Positions 63,928 to 64,000 of a DNA stretch of 64,000 nt are shown here, in pieces (positions within the stretch are counted from its first letter, which is position 1; each line of letters starts with the position of its first letter). The notes under the pieces are model-generated. The model was given only the letters and a program-made list of their open reading frames with translations. It ran no database searches and was not told the origin of the DNA. Origin of the DNA: Liolophura sinensis (Eukaryota; Mollusca; Polyplacophora; Chitonida; Chitonidae); the NCBI RefSeq assembly GCF_032854445.1, contig NC_088295.1, positions 37,666,510-37,730,509 on the forward strand. Reading direction: 5' to 3'. A program made the translations under genes and the position numbers.

Positions 63928-63980
63928 CATTCTGGTTTCCTCCACACATAACGCTGACTGCCATCTTGGAAGTGATAAAA
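63928..63980 (+). repeat. Diverged SINE 3' fragment
   Basis: 'ggtttcctccacacataacg' and 'gactgccatcttggaagtga' correspond to the body-tail junction of the SINE family at 62948-63164, with many changes. Confidence 0.5.
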
Positions 63981-64000
63981 ACAACCAAATCCTGGCTATG

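Overview
The window looks like genomic DNA of a mollusc, most likely a gastropod. It has intron-bearing animal genes, a bilaterian augmin gene, and several copies of SINE families that I remember from mollusc genomes (tRNA-derived heads, and tails of the type 'cgtcgtcatatgactgaaa' or 'cgtataagtgaaatattc'). The species assignment is an inference from recalled repeat families, not from a search.

Left flank (1-12.76 kb): gene-poor. It holds a broken Ty3/Gypsy fossil (RNase H piece plus 3' LTR, about 0.9-2.2 kb), a small degenerate tandem repeat (4.34-4.62 kb), two SINEs with the same tail (6.3 and 7.7 kb) and a 377-bp MITE with inverted ends (11.16-11.54 kb). I found no convincing host gene here.

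Centre (12.77-53.43 kb): the main feature is a head-to-tail array of 17 near-identical copies of a three-exon ARF/ARL-family small GTPase gene, one per ~2,426-bp unit, all on the + strand. Each unit is a complete gene: TATA-like element plus initiator, short 5'UTR, exons of 91, 180 and 323 bp, and an AATAAA signal 310 bp past the stop. Sixteen copies encode an intact 197-residue protein with all five G motifs, a myristoylation-type N-terminus and a basic C-terminal tail; copy 13 is frameshifted. Copies differ by scattered shared variants in mosaic combinations, as expected from unequal crossing-over and gene conversion. The spacer also carries a second TATA/initiator-like module after each gene. 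A SINE sits at the right edge of the array.

Right flank (53.7-64 kb): an intronless 816-residue nine-finger C2H2 zinc-finger protein on the - strand (55.44-57.89 kb), with a decayed tandem duplicate of its N-terminal segment directly upstream, then the 5' exons of a HAUS5-like augmin subunit on the + strand (60.65 kb to past 62.90 kb, continuing beyond the window). These two genes are head to head, about 2.8 kb apart. HAUS5 introns and the end of the window hold SINE pieces, a 53-bp-arm foldback and a 35-bp minisatellite. The zinc-finger gene, HAUS5 and the GTPase array show no obvious functional link.
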